Positions 50,893 to 64,000 of a DNA stretch of 64,000 bases are shown in pieces. The stretch covers positions 2,436,850-2,500,849 of the forward strand of contig NC_079428.1 of the NCBI RefSeq assembly GCF_026213295.1, given 5' to 3'. Origin of the DNA: Gadus chalcogrammus. Lineage: Eukaryota; Chordata; Actinopteri; Gadiformes; Gadidae. Position numbers and translations under genes: made by a program. The notes under the pieces were generated by a model. That model saw nothing but the letters and a program-made list of their open reading frames with translations. It was not told the DNA's origin and made no database searches. Each line of letters starts with the position of its first letter. The stretch's first letter is position 1.

Positions 50893-50906
50893 ACAGCAGA
50901 GGGAGC
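50893..50906 (+). promoter_or_regulatory. Weak CTCF-like motif (12/14)
   Basis: ACAGCAGAGGGAGC differs from the consensus at two positions. It lies 1 kb beyond the perfect site at 49886, in the same orientation. Confidence 0.2.
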
Positions 50907-51399
50907 CCTTGGATCTTTAACATATCTTCCTCCATGTCGCATGTACTGTACTTTCATGGTTGCAGGTTAATGCCCTGTTGTATTGCAGCCATCTGTTGAA
51001 TACTGTATTAATATAGAGCCTCCCGTAAAGAAAACAAACTCAACAATAAATTATATACATTTATTTGAATGACTTGATTAGGGTGTTGTAAACTATAAAT
51101 GACATAGAAGCTGCTTGACTGTCCTTTAATGCTGTGGCAAAATCGTACACAGATTTAGTGACTCAGAGCACAGCACACCCACCCATCAACCCACATCCAC
51201 ACCCACACCCACACACCAAACCCAGCCATCCACCCACACAGTAAGCAATGCGTCTGCAACAGGGGTGTAACTGACATCCCTGCAATGGTTTACTTTTCCC
51301 CGGGAAAGGGCTGGAAACTGGGATGAAAGCAGCGAGCCAAGGGACGCTCCACATGTAGCTACAGACTCAGTACATCAGACAGCCTGAACACCTCTGATA

Positions 51400-51401
<2 letters not shown>

Positions 51402-51484
<83 letters not shown>
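51402..51484. repeat. (CA)n microsatellite, about 80 bp
   Basis: A pure CA repeat. Confidence 0.97.
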
Positions 51485-51486
<2 letters not shown>

Positions 51487-53774
51487 GGGTAAAGCAGGAA
51501 GTTTCAGTGGAATCAGGTTATGAAGCAAACTCGAGTGTAGATGTATGTATCTGGGTCTGGCTCGACCTGCACACATTGTGCAAAACCCGGCGCCGGCGTG
51601 AATCCGATTACACGTCCTCTCACATCACAGGGATGAGGACACACTTCCCAGAAGGTGTGCGGTTGAGTCAGCCCACATTTGGCACCGTGTGTTGCGCATG
51701 TCCCGGACAACACCGGTGCGGTGTAACGCCTTGTCGAGAGACACGGCAGAGCCCGCCACACTTAACCAAACTAAGTACCCACCTGTTGACAAGTGTCCCG
51801 TTAAACCCCCAATAGTTCGAACATGAACGACGGGATCTGCACTCAAAGCTAGGGGACGAAGGTGGAGTCCATGCCTTCACACACACACACACCGTTAACA
51901 CCTCATTACCGTGTCATCTCAACATGTGTGTCTGCCTCACGGCTATGTTAAGAAACACATCTTTCCTCTGCCCCCCTCCTCCCTAAAACATCATCGACAT
52001 CATCACGTAACACCCACAGCACCCCAGGGTGCCCCAGCCTTAATCAGCGAGTCGCCATTTTAACGTTCTCCTCCGGCACCGACGTACGGATTAACAGCTA
52101 CGATAATGCAGAGTCAGAGTCAATCTTCTTCCCAGTCCTCCTCAGCCATGCGTCTCCCCCTCCCCTACCCAGACCAGCGTCCAGGTCCCGGTCTCTCCCG
52201 GTGGTGTCAGCCTGAGTGGGCACCTGTCAGCCCTGTGTCTGTCAGCGCTACCCTAACAGCTGCCCCCCCACCGCCCTTATCGGTGTCAGCATCTCCGGAG
52301 ACACCGAGCCCAGGGAGAGCTGGCCGGCTCAGCGGATGCGGTTGGATACCGGTCGTTGGAGGGTGGGCCGTCGGGGAAGGGAAGCTGCTAATCTTGTGTA
52401 GACAAGACCTCTGCCTCGGAGGCCGTTGTGCACAAAAAAACCTTTGGCCCCTCCGTCCCCTGGCTGAGGTCTCCGCTTCCGATTGGCTTCCAGTGTGGCG
52501 AGAGAGAGAGACGTTCTCCCCCCGGCCCCCGGAGACGTGACCAGGCTTGGGTCGCTCGCTTGGTCGCACGTCAGATTGCAGCGCAAATTGTCTTTGCCCT
52601 TTTCTGTCAAAACCAACAGTCCAGTCTGTGTACCAGGGGACCAACGTAAAGGTATTCTAGAATTTTCTACACACACGCCTGTGAAGCTGCACATTTAGAT
52701 GATAGATGCTTGATCAGGTGTAACTTTTTTGCCACCCAATCAATCTGAAAGTGTTTCATTGTCGTTGTGATCCAGTCTGCAGTTAAGATGAGGCTGCAGC
52801 ACTTCATCCAATCCCAGAGTAACCCTCTTCCTTGGCTATGTAAACCTTTATCTAAAGAGCTCTGTCCTTCCTGCGGTCTGTACCCATATGCATCCTACAC
52901 ATCTACCTACTCACAATTTATTCTGGAATATTGCATAACCAGCATTTTGCAGTTTTCCCTACTCACCCATGCATTGCACCTGCCCCTAAATACCCTACAC
53001 AATGTCTTTGGATATCTGTTGTGTATGCAGCTTTATTGGCAGAAAATATGGACATGAATAGGAAGCATCAGCTAATTTAGCACTGCTGTGGTACAACTGA
53101 CCATAAAAGACCTACAAAACAAAGCTGACTACAGGAGAGGGAAGCCAACAGAAACTAGAGGCACACAATTAGAGCGCAACAGACAAAACAATAAAAAAAA
53201 GACTGCCTTGAGGGAAATTAAAGGTGCGTTTGTTTTCGATTTCCTAAGCAATGTCGTTAGCCGTTACCTACATTCATACAGAGCAGTAAATATTACAACT
53301 GGAGCGAGACCTGGGACTTTATTTATGATAAAATATCAACGTAAGTGATTTTGAATTTGTCTGAAACCATTATAATTCTTTGAGAAAAGTGCAGTTATAT
53401 AACTGCTGCAGTTATTTGGGATTATAGATATTGCTTAAAAAAGTAATCAAAATGTTTACTGGCAGGATAATTTAACACCCCTTCAATATAGTCTCAAATG
53501 TCCCGAAAATAATATTTCCTCTCCATTTAATATCCCAAACATTAAACACTTTTATCAACACACTACAACTACCCTAATTATTCTCTCTTGAGATAGGGAA
53601 AGGATTTGGCTTAGTCTGCCTGTGTTGGAAATTATTTAGAGCGTGAGCATTTGAACATTTATTTAATTATGTCTACTTAGGGTAATCAGCTCGCCCAGTT
53701 GGGTTGCAAATTCAACCATTATTTTAAAATGGACCATGTTCGCTCGAGTCTGTGTACATGAGGACAAAGGGCAC

Positions 53775-54036
53775 TGTCATTATTATGAATGTATAATATT
53801 CTTTATTAAGGCATGAACTCTCCCCAGGAGAAGTGACCTCTGAACAACAGAGTCTTGAGAGTCTTTTCTCGTGCTCAAAGCGCTTTACATAGGAGCACAA
53901 CAATAAACAAACAAAAGGAAATGTAAAGTTGATGGGACTTGGGTTGGTGGTTGATCTAGGGGTAGGCGGAGGAGAGGAGATGGGTCTTGAGGTGGGACTG
54001 GAAGATGATGGGAGACTTGGAGTCACGGAGATCTCG
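53775..54036 (-). mobile_element. LINE 3' end (L2/Rex-type), minus strand
   Basis: The minus-strand frame 54036-53956 reads ...LRDSKSPIIFQSHLKTHL... followed by LSSAYP and TAG. This is the same kind of non-LTR ORF2 C-terminus as at 33.3 kb. The tail contains gtaaagcgctttgagcac and agaaaag, but the usual 'cgctatataaa' continuation is replaced by other sequence before a TA-rich end at about 53775. It is a short dead fragment in the sense orientation of the KChIP gene. Confidence 0.75.
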
Positions 54037-55474
54037 TTAGATTCTGTACTAGCCACATAACATGCTTTTAGGACAACATGCTTCTTCGTCACGACAAAAA
54101 TGTAACATTGAGCCTTCTCACACCTCATTACCTTTCGAGAGAGCACAAGGATGGATTTCCTTCCATCTAATCATTGGCTAAATGTGGAAAGTGTTCTTCT
54201 CAAGGAGACCAAGCGCGTGTAACCAAATGCTAAGCCTAATCCCCTCACTGAAGCACAGGTTCCTTCAGCGTTTAGTCGCTTCATCAATCGCCCTAAATGA
54301 CCTGTTTAAATGTGAACCACACTAAGAGGTCTCCACTTAAGGAATCTATCTTTGTGCCACAGATCGGCAGAGAGAAAGAGAAAAAGGAAAAGTTATTTAT
54401 AAACCTACAAAAACATTTCACCGTTATGTATTTTGTGCGTATCGGACTGCTTGACCCACCCTCTTTGCGTTGCTCTACCCTGACTGGTCAAGCTCCGTGC
54501 CACTCAAACTGTGCGTTGTGTAACAAAGCACAGCAAGGCTACAGATGTTCTGTAGCAGCATTAGTGAAGGACCCTCGACATGATGGAGTATTGTTCGGAG
54601 ATATGCTCAGCACAAGTAGGGAGATGAAGAGCTATTGAAAACAGGTTTTTCACCACACACTCTCAACACCAAAGGAATTATAATATAATTGTTGCCCATA
54701 GCTAAACATGGCTGGAGTCTACTTCAGTTCCTTTGTACTCAAGTAGGCCAACTGAACTCATTACAATTCATAACAAAAATACAAATCAAGGACACTTTGT
54801 TCTACTTCACGAAATAAAGAAACAAATTAACTTGACTGTACTTACAATACAAATCTTTTCTTTTTTTTTTTTTAAGTCAAGTTCAGGCCACTCTTTTCAT
54901 GTCACTGAGGTCAGAAATGTCTGTTAGTGATCCTCCCGTAAGTAAGACAAAACCAGTGGACCAAACCTAATCCCCTGCTCACCACAGCTTAACCAACAGC
55001 TCTGCTGACGGGCGCTTCTTCGCCGGCGCCCTATGGAACAGAACCAGCTTGGGTTCCAGCCTCATCAAAGAACCATGAGGCCACGTTGACGACCGGCGCC
55101 ATTCACCTCGGACAACGTACACCTGGTCTGAAAAATGAACTGACGGTTGACTCGGACGAAGACCCTCCCTGCCGGACCCCCCTCTGAGGGAATGAAGGGT
55201 GCCATGTTAAAGCCAGGAGCCGTTGTTAATATTAATGTCCTAAAACATACAAACAAACACGTGGTTTGGTCATGACTTATTGATTATTTATTGGCCGCGT
55301 TATGTAAAGAGATTCAACCAATGGACACGGGTTCCTCCAGGGTCTGGACGACTCTGGGGATATTGAGGATATTTGTTTTGGCAGTTCTGTGTTCCACTTG
55401 TAGATGTGCTGGCCCGGACTCTTCGACTTGTCAGAGAGGTTTACACTCGTTCTGAATCTACCCCCCACCCCCCC

Positions 55475-55520
55475 CGTGTGTGTGTCTCTGTGTGTGTGTG
55501 TGTGTCTCTGTGTGTTTGTG
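55475..55520. repeat. Imperfect GT tract
   Basis: (GT)n with TCTC interruptions following a C-rich stretch. Confidence 0.9.
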
Positions 55521-55597
55521 TCCTGCTGTTTACACATTCTATCAAATTAGTTCCATACCCTGCACACAGTAACACAAGAGAAGACTGTGAATAGGGT

Positions 55598-55726
<129 letters not shown>

Positions 55727-58212
55727 TCGCACAAAAACAACCGAGTACAGTCTATTATTAGTATTATGTTATGATCAACTTTCTTATATTTCATATTTGC
55801 AGGCCCCTTGCCCGTAAATTGTTTATGCACATAAAACGTATAATCTCTGTCAGTCATTCTTAGGTCCGGGTTGGAGTGGTGTACTGGATATTCCTTAGTA
55901 ATGACGAATCACCACGGTAATCCCTCGCTAATTAACAACCTGTGACTACCAAATTATGCACGATATTAACGGGGAAACCATCAAGAAATGACGTGTGTAC
56001 AGGTACAACGGCATTTTAGGCAAATTCATACTTCAGTGTTTGATAATTAAATGTTGTACAATTTTAATTGAAGTTTTTTTTTTTACCCGAGTAGTGTCCA
56101 AAGAACAGACAAAGAAATAACTAGCAAATAATAAGATCCCTTATTCATAGCCAGGGATCAAGGCCACTCTATGAAACTCTTCTCCGCAAAATTAATAATT
56201 TTAAATAACACCCTGGGTGCAGCCCCCTCTCATCGAGACCCCCTACAGAGTAGGGCTTACCCTCAGATCGGCCCATGACCCCAGGGTCTTCCGTTTATAA
56301 GGGAGGCTGCGGAGCCATCAGTCTCTGACAGAAGGACGGACGGCCTCCTTTACAGCTTTTCGCTGAGGCAGTGATTCTAAACCCATTATCACCACCATCA
56401 TCATCCTCATCCTCTTCATCACCACCGTGCTCCAGCACTGACCCCCAGGGCGACGTGGGGGAAGCGAGAGGCCTGAGTAGGCATGAACCTGGTACATGTG
56501 ACGCGTGATGAGATGGCCTTTGTGGCTTTTAAACCATAGGGGGACCATTAATCTTGGTGGATTAATCACATCGTAGTTATGAAACCAGTCTCCAGTACAG
56601 CTGCATTGGTGTTGGTGGTGATGCAGCTTTCAGTCTTAACCAGCGGCATACTAAACTCTGCTGTGCTGCTCTGCCCTGAATCGTAAGAATAGATTAAGTA
56701 TTGTAAGTAAGTCCTGCAGGCCATAATTATTCATTCAGTCTCCTTTTGCTTCCATCTTTTCGTCACATCGTAAAGCCCCGGCCAGAAATCCAGATCGGAT
56801 TTGAAAAGATTCAGATTGAATAGGATTCGTGCTGTCCACCCACACCGCACCAAAACAAATCTCATCCATAAAATAAAATTGGATTCGGCCTGCCAACGCC
56901 TCCCATTTGATTCTAGTTGCGAATATTTCCACCCTTTTTCTTTTCTGTCACCGGCTCGTGACACTAGCCTTCCCTTGAGACGGCTCCTCGAAAACGGAAT
57001 TTGATGAATGGAATGGAAATTCCTGTCAATATTGCGGTGATTTCCAGCCCCCCAGGGCTGACGAACAGCTGGAAGGTGACAGCCTTCCAACACTTCACCG
57101 TCCAGGACGGACCGGGGATGAATGAGACTCCTGGTTCACGTCGGGGGCCGTATCACCCAGAAAAATCAATACGTCGCATTTCAAGATCCGTCCATCAGAC
57201 ACTGAGCAAGCTCATCTCACATGTGGATCCCATGATAAATACACCTAGGACGGAGAAACAAACAGAAATACTGTGCGTGTGCATGCGTGTGTGTGTGGCA
57301 CACACACTCAACTCTATCATCATACCCTCCTTCATTTCAACACAACCCTCTAATCAATTATTAACATCCCATAATGAGACCACATGTTGCACAATGTACA
57401 CTGTTGGCTCAAGCATGAAACTGTAAGCTCATTTAAAAACATTTCCGTGCATCAGATATCGGTTTGCCATACAAACGTAATAAATCGAATGATTGTAACT
57501 GTATTATTCTCATTCATCAAAATTAATGGGAAAAGATAGGAAGCGGCTTCTTGAAGGGGAGGAGATATAAACAGTGTTGGATTGCAAAGCAGGGCAAGGT
57601 GCATGGATTAGACGTGGGACGGGTTGCGGAGGAAGTGGTGGGCGGTCGCAGACGTACGTGAGGAGACTTCCTACTACTTGACTTCTGAGGGTTCAGACGG
57701 GGGTACATGCATCCAACAATAATCACACCGTAAGAAAATGAAGTTCAGTAGATCATTCTAATGAGAGAACTCTCCTTTTGAAGCAGATTTTATCGCCATT
57801 ATGTTTTAGTTTCTTTGTGCAGGTCTATATTAGTCTCATATGTTTGCAAAATAACTAGCTTTAAACTCCCGTTTAAAAGTGTAATTAAATAGAATCCCTA
57901 GAAAAGCAGTCAAACCTCAAAACAAACAATAAAAACAAGCCAAGCACTCGGTTCAAAAACAAGAACAAACTGTCCAATAAAGCCAAACCATCCACAGTCC
58001 AGTATCGTTAGGGGAATCTGGGAAATGGAAATGACACCCCCACCCTCACAACACCACCCAAACCGAGAATCAGAAACACTGTTTGAAAGCAAGGGTTCAA
58101 GGTCGCCTAACACAGGGAAGACACTGTAGGCCATCTGGTCTTCAGAACAAACTCCAATGTGCAGGAGGCTCTGTACTGTGTGAGGTCACACACTCCCACA
58201 CACACACACATC

Positions 58213-58371
58213 ATCGAGACCTTCAGCAGATGCTCCCATCCTGAGTGGCTTCTAGTGAAGTATAGTGAGATGATTAAGGGATACCAACTATCTCAAGGTG
58301 GGCTGTGACCCTGCGGGAATCGAACACAGCACCTCATGCTTGTGTGCCACCCCAGCTGAGACGCTACCATG
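58213..58371 (-). mobile_element. tRNA-derived SINE copy
   Basis: The minus strand begins tggtagcgtctcagctgggg (A-box region) and has gttcgattccc (B-box, 58315-58325). About 100 bp later comes aggatgggagcatctgctga, the kind of 3' body seen in fish tRNA SINEs with a LINE-related tail. It is followed by a short CA stretch. It is the most complete SINE in the window and lies in gene sense. Confidence 0.6.
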
Positions 58372-59205
58372 TTCAGTGTTCAGCCTTCAGATGGAAACTC
58401 CTGCAAGGGTGGAGACAAACGGCCATATGTCTGGATATCGTCATCATTTTCTCATGGAAACTGTTGACGCATAAACAACAAGCAGAGGTTTTCTGCTGGC
58501 GTGTGCAGAAAAAAAATAAACGCAACACGCACACACCCACACCCACACACAGTTCTTCACTCCCCGGTTAATCAGTCATTGTGATGCTCGATCATGGCGA
58601 GCTCCACGGCGACCGAGCCACCGGTGCATCTGCATGGCTAAGCGCCGGGGACGGGGGGGATGGAAGGTAAGTGGGACCCAATCAGAGAGGTCCCACGCGT
58701 GTGAGCTGACTCCGTATAGCTACGCACCTGGCGTCAGATAGGGGCACCATTATCTCCGCAGCAGAGTCGCATTCACGGCGAAAAAACGTTTATTTAAACA
58801 CCTTATTTCAGACCTCCTTCGTTCACCGGTCCCCATCAGATAAAGGCGTTTAGAGCGCTAAGCAGTTGGACTTGTGAGACGGGCCGAGGTCCCCCGGTGT
58901 CCATATCCACTGCTTCGTGCCCGGCCTCTAGCTTTCTCATTAGTGAGCTCTAGCCTCCACGCCTCCCTCCCCCACTCCAACCACCACCACCACCACCACA
59001 CCCAACTCCCCCCCCCCTCAGCTTCCAAAGCCTTCAGAGTCCTCTCTCTGCTCCCCAGAGGAGACAGCGACTGCGTTGTTAAAGGAAAGGTCCTCGTGGG
59101 CGAGGAGGGTGTCCTCCGTACAGCTGGGGCGTCTTCAGTCGGGTGGTCACCGAGCGCCACGGGGGTCAGACTTGGACATGGACCTGACGGGGCGCACACC
59201 AACTG

Positions 59206-59241
59206 AACACACACCAACCGATGTTTCGGTTGGTGTGTGTT
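59206..59241. repeat. Perfect 16-bp inverted repeat with 4-nt loop
   Basis: aacacacaccaaccga and tcggttggtgtgtgtt are exact reverse complements separated by tgtt. Confidence 0.95.
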
Positions 59242-60484
59242 TGATTGGGTTGAGTCAGGAGGGGGGTCATATGTCGTGAATATCTTGATTAAAAATGCCA
59301 GCCCACCCCCTCACTTTGTCACTGTGTTTTATGACGCACTCTCTTGTTCGCATCACAAAATATTTAGCCGTTTAATTAAATTTACCGTACTAATTTAATT
59401 CACCGTTGATGTAAATGGCAAATTGGTTATGTGACTAATCTTGTCATATAATAATTTGACCGGCCATTCATAATCATTACAAAAAAAAGAATACATCCAA
59501 TAACACAATAATACAGTAACAATAAAGAAGGTCCATTTCCAAAGGGAAGAAGAAAAAGCCAACAGTATTTCCTCCATTTCTCTCGGTGCTCTACCAGAGG
59601 CGTCTGCTGCTCACTCATGAAACCACGTCAGCAGAAAAAGCTCAGACAATTTTCTACTCCGAAAAACACGACGGGTGTACAAGACGATTTTGGCAGTTTG
59701 AAAGCGCATCATATCTAACGACACATCAAAATGACAGAATAAACCCCTAAAAAAGATTCCCCATCGAGTGTCGGCGAGACAACGCAGTCAGCTACTTCAC
59801 TCGAGGATAAAACCCGTCGTGAACACGATTCGTTTTTTATCTTCGCCCCTGCCGTGACAACCCAACACATTAAGGGATAAATCATAACATGTTTACACAG
59901 GACCTCATCGCATTACGCCGGCTATCTTTAGAGCGGCGTGTTTATTGTGGTTGCTCTTGGCTGGGGGTTTGGCCATTAGCGCAGGAGAGCCAAGCCTCAT
60001 GGCTAATGGGCCTCTTTATTAAAGCTGAGGGTGACGGTGCAATCATTTAGCATAGCGGCACCGACGCTGCTAGCGACAACACGAAACAGAAGAAAAACGG
60101 ATGATTGAGTTATGGAAAACAATATTAGTTTGGTATTAAAAAAGGGAATAGGGATTTGAGAATGTATAACACAAACATAGGCTTGGTTTGTGTTCGAGCC
60201 TAATAGATGAAGGTAATGGCTTGTTGCTAAACTAGACTCTCCGGGCAGCTGAAGAAGACATGATCATATCTGTACATAATCATACAGGCTATAAATCTTC
60301 TTTGTGTTGATTGAGGTTGGTTTGATCGTTTCTGTATTTTTTTATTATCATATGTTCATACCTTTATCTATATTTGTAAACTTAGGTACACACCGTATGT
60401 AAGCAAAGTCTATTGTTTTTTTATGAGCCATTCAAGTGATCACTAAAGCCAGTTCAACAGAGTTTGACAAGCCTTTCCCAATCA

Positions 60485-60860
60485 GAGAGAGACACAGAGA
60501 CCGAGAGCGAGAGAAAGAGAAAGAGCAAGATAGAGCAAGAGAGAGACAGAGCGAGCGTCAGAGAGACAGACAGAGCAAGAAACAGAGCGAGAGAGATAGA
60601 GATAGAGGGAGAGACAGAGTGAGAGACAGCGAGAGACAGCGTGAGAGAAAGAGAGAGATAGAGCGAAAGACAGAGACAGAGCGAGAGACAGAGCAAGAGA
60701 CAGAGCCAGAGATAGAGCGAAAGACAGAGACAGAGCGAGAGACAGAGCGAGCGACAGAGAAAGCGAGAGAGTGAGAGACAGAGCGATAGACAGACAGAGA
60801 CAAAGCGAGAGATAGAGTGAGCTAGCATTCGAGACAGACAGACAGACAGACCGACGGAAA
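60485..60860. repeat. GACAGA/GAGA purine-rich tract
   Basis: Imperfect 'agagacagagcgagagacag' units, ending in 'gacagacagacagaccgac'. Arg/Glu/Asp-rich frames are artefacts. Confidence 0.93.
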
Positions 60861-62663
60861 GACAGACATCTGTTGGCAACCCTGGGCTGGTACGAGGAGA
60901 GGCACGGGTATGCACACAGACCAACTGTGTATCCAGTTACTGTACACACAGTAACACAAACACACAATGCCGGGATCAAACATGGCACAGTAATCTAGAC
61001 AGGCCGCCAGATTGAAACTCCACACTGCGGTAGGTCTCCGGCCTGACAGACAATATCAGCCCCCCCGCTGGAGAGGGACAGGGGGGGCTTGTTTGTGGTG
61101 ACATTGTCCTTCGAGTGCTTTGTGTGGGTGCTGTGCTGCTCCAGTTGCGGTCCCCACTGGGCATCTCGCGCTTCTCTCTGTCTAACACATCTCACGGCTG
61201 CAAAGGGACTCCTTCAAAGTCTATATTGGTGAGCCATTTCATATAATGGTCTCGATATAACTGTGTGAGGTTATTCATTTTGGTGCATGATAGAAATGTG
61301 CGCTAATCGGGGAGCAAGAGATGGTGAGATCGTGTTTTGTATTCTCCGAGGAGATATACTTTAGTTTGTATGCAATCAACCTTTCGGATGATATTGAGAA
61401 AAAGAAAAAGCTACCATACACCTGCGATCAAATGCTTTCATTCCCGCATACGGCATCACCTTTGAAGCCATGAACATCTAGGATAGCTCACTCTTATTGG
61501 ATAACCTGATCTCTGTGGCGAGTTCCCTACCATATACGTATACACAACCAGAAGGCCATTCGTTCCCCGCTTCATTTCACCTGTGCAGCCGCACACCGCC
61601 ACTGGTGTGTCCTTTGAGACCTCAACCACAGATATAGAGAAAAATCGTAACCCAAACTCACATCCACGAGGAACGGTATCTATTGGTAACAACAACATTA
61701 AACACATTATTCACGGAGAATCCTCCTGGGGTGCCGCAGGGGTCAATCAGTGGCCCCCAATAAGTCTGGTTGTGTGTGGGCCTCTAGCCAAATGGATTCA
61801 TTTTGGCAGCTCATATAATCGTGAAACAAATAGTCTGTCTTCATAACGGTAATGGGCGTCTGAAGGCACCAATAACGAACGCCACGTGATCTCCTACCGT
61901 TCAAACAGCCATTGGATTATCGGTGCAGCACTTCTGAAAGGCAATATAACAAACACGATGGTGCTCTGCTGGCTATAAATAAGAACCTTGTTCTCCACAC
62001 ACCCAGGCACCACTTTATAGGGCAATAGCTTCATTTAAAGGATTGCTGGAAGACCATTACTCAAGCTTACATTCCTTCCCTTGCGGAGGTGAACGACACA
62101 ATCCGCCGACACCTCGTCCAAGCGTCTCTGGGGGTTCAGCCACAACCGGTAAAAAACACGGACGCAAACCAACGAGCTGACACCTCTCTCGGCCACGCTG
62201 GTGATCATTTGCTCCCCGTCGATAATGAATATCGATTGAAACATTCTTGTTGTCAAGTCTAAAGCCCCGAGTGGCTCCCCACGCGCTTTCGTTTTCCTGG
62301 CTCTTTGCGTCGAGTCGGAGCACTCTGATCCTCTGATGACTTCACACATCACACCTCTCACCGAGTGTTCCTTACCTCCCACCAGGGACGGTCAGTTACA
62401 GCTCGCCAGCATGGCAGCACTCTGTCCGTTAATGATTTGTTTCTATTGACGTGCATTGATACTCACCCCTCGCTTAAAAGGACCTTTTCCTTTGGATTAC
62501 ATTTCTGCCCTGTTGTAAGCTTGACTTGTTAAGAATGATACAGTTCCCTGGTAAGTATGCTTTTGGTTTGCGAATAACTTAAATTAAATGTATACGTATA
62601 TTGAAGCTCATTGATTTTAAGCTTTTTTGACAAATAGATAGAATAGAGAGCCATGATTACTGG

Positions 62664-62800
62664 GAGTGAGTGAGTGAAGAAGTGAGTGAGTGAGTGAGTG
62701 AGTGAGTGAGTGAGTGAGTGAGTGAGTGAGTGAGTGAGTGAGTGAGTGAGTGAGTGAGTGAGTGAGTGAGTGAGTGAGTGAGTGAGAGAGAGAGAGAGAG
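62664..62800. repeat. (GAGT)n tetranucleotide microsatellite, about 120 bp
   Basis: About 28 copies of GAGT with one 'gaagaa' interruption near the start, then (GA)8. Confidence 0.97.
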
Positions 62801-63572
62801 GACAGACCCCTTAGATGCTTCCCGGCGAGGCTATATACTGGTGCACCGCGTCTCAGTGACAGCTCCATGGCCGTAATGCTGACTGAGCTGGACAGGGTGA
62901 GGCCACAGCTCCCCTCCGCCTAGGAAGCTAGAGCAGCCCGGTGCGCATCGATTCGTTTCCCCATGTCCCCCTTCGTCTCCATTCAAGGAAAGCAAACATG
63001 AAAAGGAAGCTGGTTGTGTACGAGGGCTGTAGGCTACTGTATGCTTCTACAGCCGTTACCGACATGGCTAACATGAGCCAGGTCTGGGGCAGAACCACTC
63101 GGGAGACGAGGGACACTGCCAAACACGTTCACGAGTTTCCAGGCACCGCAGGGTATGTCCCAATCTCTGGTGGAACACCCTTTCCGTTCTGGAAAGTGGC
63201 ACCGAAGGGTGCCACTGCCAAGTGATGTCATTTCCAGCAGGTGACATCACCACCGTCGCTGCAGGGACCTGGGGGTCTGGCTTTTGGTTTGGCCGGGACA
63301 AAACACCGAACCGTGGACACAAGCGATGGCGTTGGATTCTAAAGCCCGTGGTGAACACCCGGCCAAAGAACCACATCCATCTCAGAATATTAAATCCTCA
63401 AATCAGTGAGGATTCATGAGGACCATCCCTTTCTCGTCCTCAAGCAACTTTAGCTCCTTGCGGCTCCAATCAAAGTTCTCCCTTTTTATAAAAAGCTGGC
63501 GAAGAAGCATAACAAATAAGACGCTTCGGGGGACATTGAGAAAACAGTGGGGAGGAAACGATACATTTCAGT

Positions 63573-63710
63573 TAAAGGGGGAGGAAGAGGAGGGGGGGAG
63601 GAGAGGCGGATGGCAGCCAGGGGGAGGAAGAGGAGGGTCGGAGGAGAGGAGGGTGGCAGCCAGGGGGAGGCACGAGAGAGAGAGCGACAGAGAGAGAGCG
63701 AGAGACCATC
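63573..63710. repeat. GGA/GA-rich tract
   Basis: Two copies of 'ggtggcagccagggggagg' type (63604 and 63650) within imperfect GGA repeats, then (ga)n. Confidence 0.85.
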
Positions 63711-64000
63711 CATCCTCATTATGGACAAATGAGATGGATCAACCAGCTGCTGGGAGGCAGTACAGCGGTCAATGGGATCCAAGGGTGAGTACAGGCCAAA
63801 GGGAGAGGCCGAGAGAGGGCGAGAGAGAGAGGATGTTGGGGTCTCTGTGGCTGGAGCGTTACACACCGGCTAAGGGATGAGCTGTACACGGTAAACACAA
63901 AGACTCACACTGCGTGTTGCTTTGCATTTAAATTGAAAATGCTGTGAGTTGGGTTGGGGAAATGTGCAGGAGCGCGGAAGAATACCCGGAGAAACCTAGC

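Noticed and set aside
52106..52540. 144-codon open frame on the plus strand starting at ATG
   Set aside because: No motif, no splice context and a low-complexity Ser/Gln and Pro-rich composition; overlapping minus-strand frames are just as long.
62941..63225. 94-codon open frame on the plus strand
   Set aside because: No family resemblance, no splice context and equally long frames on the opposite strand.

Overview
The window looks like intronic and 5' genomic DNA of a teleost fish. It has AC/GT, AG/CT and triplet microsatellites every 1-2 kb, several kb-scale minisatellite arrays, tRNA-derived SINE fragments, two fish-type LINE 3' ends and a hAT-like terminal remnant. Such short-tandem-repeat density is typical of gadiform (cod-like) genomes; that placement is an inference, not shown by any single sequence.

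One protein-coding gene is recognisable, on the minus strand: a Kv channel-interacting protein (KChIP) gene of the neuronal calcium sensor EF-hand family, most likely kcnip4. Two shared internal exons are present: exon 2 (9874-9998, 125 bp) and exon 3 (5808-5877, 70 bp). Both have canonical splice sites and the lengths and phases I recall for this family. Upstream, in gene order, lie three alternative first exons that all end in phase 1 and fit the same exon 2 acceptor: 1A (44745-44802, KChIP1-like cytosolic N-terminus), 1B (37737-37836, KChIP4a-type hydrophobic 'KIS' N-terminus) and 1C (24489-24600, second KChIP4-type hydrophobic N-terminus). Exon 1C has GTT where the mammalian isoform has its start ATG, and no in-frame ATG before an upstream stop. 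Exons 4 onward (EF-hands 2-4) lie to the left of the window; further first exons may lie to the right.

Layout: 1-5.45 kb, two large tandem arrays separated by a foldback/tRNA-like element, in intron 3. 5.8-10 kb, exons 3 and 2 with SINE fragments between. 10-24.5 kb, intron with GT, C and CT tracts. 24.25-25.2 kb, exon 1C inside a strand-asymmetric triplet-rich block. 25.5-37.7 kb, intron with CA/GA tracts and one LINE end. 37.7-37.9 kb, exon 1B with a short uORF. 40.9-42.2 kb, two abutting minisatellites. 44.7-44.85 kb, exon 1A squeezed between GA and TG tracts. 45-64 kb, upstream intron or promoter-side DNA with microsatellites, a second LINE end, a SINE and a perfect 16-bp hairpin.

Matches to a CTCF-type motif lie between and around the first exons: three perfect 14/14 matches and one 13/14. 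That suggests an insulated alternative-promoter array, the most interesting regulatory hypothesis here. Nearly all other open frames are translations of simple repeats or show no family resemblance. No rRNA, CRISPR array, intact transposon or intact tRNA gene was seen.
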